Shown piece by piece: positions 60,068-64,000 of a stretch of DNA of 64,000 nucleotides. Source of the stretch: Lachnospiraceae bacterium (GTDB lineage: Bacteria > Bacillota > Clostridia > Lachnospirales > Lachnospiraceae); NCBI GenBank assembly GCA_029012365.1, contig JAQXLY010000036.1, positions 1 through 64,000 on the forward strand, given 5' to 3'. Within the stretch, counting starts at the first letter, position 1. Each line of letters opens with the position of its first letter. The position numbers were made by a program, and so were the translations under genes. The notes beneath the pieces were generated by a model, which was not told the DNA's origin, searched no databases, and saw nothing but the letters and a program-made list of their open reading frames with translations.

Positions 60068-62221
60068 ATGAAGAAAAGATTTTTTGCGGCTTTAATGGCT
60101 GCGGTAATGTTGTTGGGAATCGGTGGTGATATTTTGTGGAATATCCCACAGGCACAGGCAGCATCGAGTTATTCCAATCTTGTGGTAAGTGAAGGAACGA
60201 GTACGCAGATTGCACTTGTTCCGGGGGAAACCATTCAGGTGGATATTCCGGTACGTGCAAAACAGGATGCTATTTTTTATCCGACTTTTTCGGTGGAGCT
60301 TCCCGAAAATTCGCCTTTAGAAATCGGAAAAATCGAATCCTACAGAATAATCGGCGGGCAGAAGGTAATGGGAGCCAGTAGCGTTTCCAGGTCGCTGGAT
60401 ACATATCTGTGTTTTTTTATTACAACAAAGGAAACGGCTAAAATCGGAAAGTATGACTTTAAGATACAGTATGAGTCCCATTACAGTGACGGAAGTGTAA
60501 TGGATGAAGGGGATAGCGGGTATCTAAAGAGTATTACACTGACCGGTGTCGTGAGCGAGGAAAAGCTTCCGGCAGAGCTTGCAATCAGTGCGCTGAAGGT
60601 GACGGGAGAGGCAAAGCCGGGCAAGACGGTAGATATTTCGTTTACGGTTACAAATACAGGTGAAATTGAAGCAAAAAGTGTCAGATTGTCGGCGGATTAT
60701 TCCTCCGGGCTTATGATTCCGGATTATACGGAGTATACAAGAAAGCTGGGGGACATGAAGCAAAAGGAAGCAAGGCAGGTTACGCTGCGGGTAAAGATTC
60801 TGGAAAATGTAATGCAGAATGTAGTACAGCTTCCTTTGATTATTTCCTATAAGGACAGTGACGGGGCATCATATACCGCAGATGCAAACAATATTTTGTA
60901 TCTTGAGGTTACGATACCGGAGAAGGAAGAAGAAAAACCTGTAGAAACCGGGACAATGCTTGTGAATAATGTGAGGCAGACTCCCGCAAGTCCGAAGGCC
61001 GGACAGAAGGTATCGCTGACCTTTGATATGGAAAATACCGGCGAGAGAGATTTTACGGATACAAAGCTTTACATAAACTATACATCGAATACGGGATTTG
61101 AGCCGGTAAACGCAGAACCGTACCAGTATGTGGGAACCGTAAAGGCAGGGCAGAAGAAGTCGGTTACCGTAACGGTAATTGCGGGTAAGGATATTGCGGC
61201 AGGTATGAATTCTCTCGGAATAAACTATACCTATCTGGATAATGAGAAAAATGAAATCTCGGATAATGTGAATCTTTATGTTTTAGATGTGCAGGAGAAG
61301 GAAGAAAGCATGGGTAACAGCAAACCAAAGCTGATGGTTTCTGAATTTTCCACAAGCTTAGAACAGATAAAGTCGGGAGAGGAGTTCGATTTCTCCTTTG
61401 ATGTATACAATACGCACAGCGAAACGGCCGCAAAAAATATCAAGGTAACGGTAACCAGTGAGATGTTCTCGGTAACAAAGGGCAGCAACAGCTTTTTTAT
61501 GCAGGAAATCAGACCGGGAGAGAGTGAGAGTATTACAATTAACCTGAAAGCAAGTGCGGCGGCAATGACCGGCAGTTACCCGATTAATATTCAGATGGAA
61601 TATGAGTATGACGGAATGCCGTCAACGGAGGCGAACGGGAACGGTATTGTTGTAACTGAAACGAAAATGCTTCTCATTAAGGAAAATCTTCGTGTTTCGG
61701 TAGAAAATGTAATGGTGGGAGGCTGGAATACTCCATATGCAAATCAGACGACACAGTTGTCCTTCTCGATTTATAACATGGGCAAGTCCACACTGAACAA
61801 CGTTTATTTCACCGTAGAAGGCGATTTTGCCGTAGCGAACGGAAGCTCTTATTATTACGGAACACTACAGGCCGGTTATCCGGATTATGTGGAAATGGAT
61901 ATTACGCCGTTAGTGTCAGGTGATGCCGCAGGTACGCTTACGATACATATGGAGGACAGCAACGGCGATGAGGTAACGTATGAGTCCGAGCTGAGCGCGT
62001 TTATTATGGAGATGGGCGGCGGTGACATCGGCTGGGATGTGCCGGACATTCCGACAGATGTAAATCCGATACCGGTGGAGCCTCAGGTACAGGTAAAGCC
62101 GATTGTTTCCGTACCGGTGTTTGCGGTGATTCTGGTTGTGGTATTCCTTATTTCCTTGTTTGTAGCAAGGGGAATCCGAATTGCATGCTATAAGAGAAAG
62201 CTTCGCAGGGAAGAAAGATAA
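60068..62221 (+). CDS. large surface protein with CARDB/NEW3-like repeats
   Basis: The 717-residue protein has a signal peptide (FFAALMAAVMLLGIGG; AQA cleavage site near residue 31), three or four CARDB/NEW3-like Ig repeats (KPGKTVDISFTVTNTGEIEA, KAGQKVSLTFDMENTGERDF, KSGEEFDFSFDVYNTHSE, TTQLSFSIYNMGKS), and a C-terminal membrane segment (VPVFAVILVVVFLISLFVA) with a Lys/Arg-rich end. It lies between the ATPase and permease of a MacB-like system and is likely its extracellular partner. The ATG is 14 bp after the ATPase stop. Confidence 0.82.
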   Translation: MKKRFFAALMAAVMLLGIGGDILWNIPQAQAASSYSNLVVSEGTSTQIALVPGETIQVDIPVRAKQDAIFYPTFSVELPENSPLEIGKIESYRIIGGQKVMGASSVSRSLDTYLCFFITTKETAKIGKYDFKIQYESHYSDGSVMDEGDSGYLKSITLTGVVSEEKLPAELAISALKVTGEAKPGKTVDISFTVTNTGEIEAKSVRLSADYSSGLMIPDYTEYTRKLGDMKQKEARQVTLRVKILENVMQNVVQLPLIISYKDSDGASYTADANNILYLEVTIPEKEEEKPVETGTMLVNNVRQTPASPKAGQKVSLTFDMENTGERDFTDTKLYINYTSNTGFEPVNAEPYQYVGTVKAGQKKSVTVTVIAGKDIAAGMNSLGINYTYLDNEKNEISDNVNLYVLDVQEKEESMGNSKPKLMVSEFSTSLEQIKSGEEFDFSFDVYNTHSETAAKNIKVTVTSEMFSVTKGSNSFFMQEIRPGESESITINLKASAAAMTGSYPINIQMEYEYDGMPSTEANGNGIVVTETKMLLIKENLRVSVENVMVGGWNTPYANQTTQLSFSIYNMGKSTLNNVYFTVEGDFAVANGSSYYYGTLQAGYPDYVEMDITPLVSGDAAGTLTIHMEDSNGDEVTYESELSAFIMEMGGGDIGWDVPDIPTDVNPIPVEPQVQVKPIVSVPVFAVILVVVFLISLFVARGIRIACYKRKLRREER

Positions 62222-62292
62222 GTGGATGGAAGCAGTCTGCTTTATAAATGAATGTAACGTGCTGTAACGGCACGGGAAAGATGAGGCGAAAA

Positions 62293-62547
62293 ATGGCAGT
62301 AGAAAAAGTTGTAACAAGTGATATGGGTTACATGGGTGATATGGACTACATGGGCGATATGGGCTACATGGGTGGTATGGACGGTATGGAAGGTTCTACC
62401 GCACAGGTATCGAAGGTAGATGAGCTGATGAGCTCGTGGGTATTTGTCGGCGGAGTAACGGCAGGTGTTCTGATTGTTGGCGTTTTGCTTGGCATTCTTT
62501 CGGCAAAGCGTAAGATAAAAAAAGGAATTGATTTGTATGAGGATTAG
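62293..62547 (+). CDS. small membrane protein with Met-Gly-Tyr/Asp repeats
   Basis: The ~84-residue protein carries tandem MGYMGDM-type repeats (four units between residues ~10 and 32), a short spacer, one membrane segment (WVFVGGVTAGVLIVGVLLGIL) and a Lys-rich cytoplasmic end. ATG 62293 follows GAGGCG; ATG 62281 is the alternative. Its end overlaps the permease start by 11 bases. The Met-rich outside segment could bind metal or contact the surface protein; nothing in the sequence decides this. Family not recognised. Confidence 0.7.
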   Translation: MAVEKVVTSDMGYMGDMDYMGDMGYMGGMDGMEGSTAQVSKVDELMSSWVFVGGVTAGVLIVGVLLGILSAKRKIKKGIDLYED

Positions 62548-63853
62548 TGACTTACTGAAACTGGCATTTCGTAATTTGATGCGGCGGAAAGCACGGACGG
62601 CACTTACTGTTATCGGTGTGGTCATTGGTACGATTTCCATTGTTGTTATGGTATCCATCGGCTTCGGGGTAAATAAAAGCTTCGATGAGACAATCATGCA
62701 GAGCGGCAGTATGACGATTATTCGTGTACAGAAGTATGGTGCCGTTTATGATGAGAACGGGAATTATGTGGATTCAAAGGAACAGGTGCTGGATGATTCT
62801 GTGGTGGAACAGATAAGAGGAATCGAGCATGTAAAGGCTGTTTCACCGATAATTCAGAAGTATGTGCAGCTGGAGTGCGGAAAGTACCAGAGCGGGGTTA
62901 CTCTGTACGGAATGGACTGTGAAGCATTTGAAGCATTTGAGTTTCCGGCTTTGCAGTACGGCAATTATCCGACAAAGGAACATCCCACAACGGTGGTGCT
63001 GAGTCCGCAGAGCATGCAGTATTTTTATAATTTCAGCGGGAGGAATTATCAGGAAAAGAGCGTTGACCCGTTGACGGAGGAGGTAATTCTGAAGTTTCAG
63101 GAATATCAGACACATCCTCGTAAAAAGCCGTTTGAACTTTCGCTTTCCGATGTTGCCATGATGGAAGAGACCGATAACTGGGAGTATAGCTACAACATAT
63201 ACATGGATATTGACTATTTCCATGAGGTATGGCAGAAGTATGCGAATACGTTGACCTTAGAGGATAGGAAAAGAGCAGTTTCTTCTGTCTCTAGCTACGA
63301 GGAGATAAAGATAAATGTGGACAATATCAATAATGTAGCGAAGGTGCAGGATGATATTGAGGCTCTCGGATATGCAACCTACAGTGAGATGCAGTATCTG
63401 GAACCGTTAAAGGAAACCTCGCGTATGCTGCAGATGGTGTTAGGTGCCATCGGAAGTATTGCAATGATTGTATCGGCAATTAATATTGCTAATACAATGG
63501 TTATGTCCATATATGAGCGTACAAAGGAAATCGGTATTATGAAGGTGCTTGGTTGTCTTGTCCGCGATGTAAAGCGCCAGTTCTTATTGGAGGCAGGCTT
63601 AATCGGATTGCTTGGCGGAATTATAGGTATTATTATCAGCTATGTGCTGTCCCATCTGATTAACAAATATGGTTCGGGAATTATGAGTTCTATCGTAGGA
63701 ACCGAAACCACAGGCTCGCTTTCCATTATTCCGCTCTGGCTTCCGTTTGCGGCGGCAGCGTTCGGTATGCTGATAGGAATTTTGTCCGGCTACTTCCCGG
63801 CAAGAAGAGCAACCAGAATTCGTGCCATTGAGGCAATGAAGACAGAGGGATAG
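62537..63853 (+). CDS. MacB-type ABC transporter permease (FtsX domain)
   Basis: The 438-residue permease begins LAFRNLMRRKARTALTVIGVVIG with the first membrane helix, has a ~250-residue MacB_PCD extracytoplasmic region, and ends with an FtsX domain of three helices (AMIVSAINIANTMVMSIYERTKEIGIMKVLG, PARRATRIRAIEAMKTEG). Such mechanotransmission transporters move or process peptides and envelope molecules. Start ATG 62537; TTG 62528 is an upstream alternative. It completes an ATPase, surface protein, small protein and permease operon. Confidence 0.92.
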   Translation: MRISDLLKLAFRNLMRRKARTALTVIGVVIGTISIVVMVSIGFGVNKSFDETIMQSGSMTIIRVQKYGAVYDENGNYVDSKEQVLDDSVVEQIRGIEHVKAVSPIIQKYVQLECGKYQSGVTLYGMDCEAFEAFEFPALQYGNYPTKEHPTTVVLSPQSMQYFYNFSGRNYQEKSVDPLTEEVILKFQEYQTHPRKKPFELSLSDVAMMEETDNWEYSYNIYMDIDYFHEVWQKYANTLTLEDRKRAVSSVSSYEEIKINVDNINNVAKVQDDIEALGYATYSEMQYLEPLKETSRMLQMVLGAIGSIAMIVSAINIANTMVMSIYERTKEIGIMKVLGCLVRDVKRQFLLEAGLIGLLGGIIGIIISYVLSHLINKYGSGIMSSIVGTETTGSLSIIPLWLPFAAAAFGMLIGILSGYFPARRATRIRAIEAMKTEG

Positions 63854-63953
63854 TAGTAATATTTTCCTAAAATGAAATTCTTTTTGTCGGAATCCTTGCA
63901 GAGCCGATAGAATTATGATATATTTTTCTAAAGGTAAAATGAGGAGGAAGAAG

Positions 63954-64000
63954 ATGCGCCTTGTATCAATCGATATGTTAAAACCGGAAATGAAAATAGC
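63954..64000 (+). CDS. start of a gene, probably HD-GYP-type phosphodiesterase (partial)
   Basis: ATG 63954 follows GAGGAGG by eight bases and the frame stays open to the window end. The 15 visible residues (MRLVSIDMLKPEMKI) resemble the N-terminus of HD-GYP c-di-GMP phosphodiesterases. That call rests on very few residues. Confidence 0.45.
   Translation, partial: MRLVSIDMLKPEMKI

Noticed and set aside
63866-63910. Sigma-28 promoter before the last gene (GCCGATAG at 63903)
   Set aside because: No TAAA-like box lies at 15-17 bases upstream; the nearest is about 30 bases away.

Overview
The window looks like a piece of the chromosome of a motile, gut-type Lachnospiraceae bacterium (Roseburia/Agathobacter/Lachnospira-like Firmicute). 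The signs are strong AGGAGG ribosome binding sites, sigma-28-like promoters (TAAR-N15/16-NCCGATAT), a T-box leader, a Gram-positive-type flagellin, a lipoprotein endoglucanase with a PT-rich linker, and two-domain TldD/PmbA-like proteins. Species-level assignment is inference. No rRNA, tRNA or CRISPR array was seen.

Layout. 1-2.9 kb: the 3' tail of a group II intron sits just upstream of a VanW-family gene, followed by a broken Rpn-type nuclease gene flanked by two copies of a 29-bp hairpin repeat. 2.9-16.8 kb: a flagellin-modification island with a sigma-28-like promoter at its head. It holds a CDP-glucose pyrophosphorylase, two GT2 glycosyltransferases, two FkbM methyltransferases, two radical SAM enzymes, a stand-alone adenylation enzyme with its carrier protein, a pyruvyl-transferase-like protein and a three-domain ILEI-SGNH-citrate-lyase-ligase-like protein. 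17.0-22.7 kb: flagellin with a long structured leader carrying CsrA-like sites, an AbiF-type abortive infection gene on the other strand preceded by a strong hairpin RNA, and a large TPR-type glycosyltransferase with its own sigma-28-like promoter.

22.7-28.4 kb: an undecaprenyl-phosphate translocase (DUF368/PopT), a zinc ABC transporter (znuA-C-B), an AI-2E-type membrane protein and a lone Panacea-domain protein. 28.5-37.5 kb: typA (minus strand), a double-OB SSB-like gene and a complete oligopeptide ABC transporter (oppBCDFA order). 37.6-42.2 kb: a GH5 lipoprotein and purM-purN-purD. 42.2-44.8 kb: a PmbA/TldD pair on the minus strand.

44.9-45.3 kb: a probable type I toxin-antitoxin locus made of a 35-residue membrane peptide and a convergent antisense RNA sharing a terminator. 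45.3-48.6 kb: a T-box leader whose specifier reads GCA (alanine), then an AIR-synthase/HypE-like gene, an Lrp regulator and an aminotransferase. 48.6-57.6 kb: a palindromic repeat element, a pseudo-subtilisin lacking its catalytic serine, a response regulator, hisC, queH, a degenerate LytM (SpoIIQ-like) protein, a candidate structured RNA, a Big-domain surface protein and a cytidylate-kinase-like gene. 57.8-64 kb: a CE15-like esterase without signal peptide, a MacB-type ABC system with a large CARDB-like surface protein and a tiny Met/Gly/Asp-repeat membrane protein, and the first codons of a likely HD-GYP protein.

How it fits together. The island, flagellin and the large glycosyltransferase look like one sigma-28 regulon whose product is a heavily modified flagellar filament. 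The most unusual parts are the adenylation/ACP/CitC-like acyl chemistry in that island, the AbiF-RNA pair beside flagellin, the type I toxin locus at 45 kb and the unassigned structured RNA at 55.1 kb.
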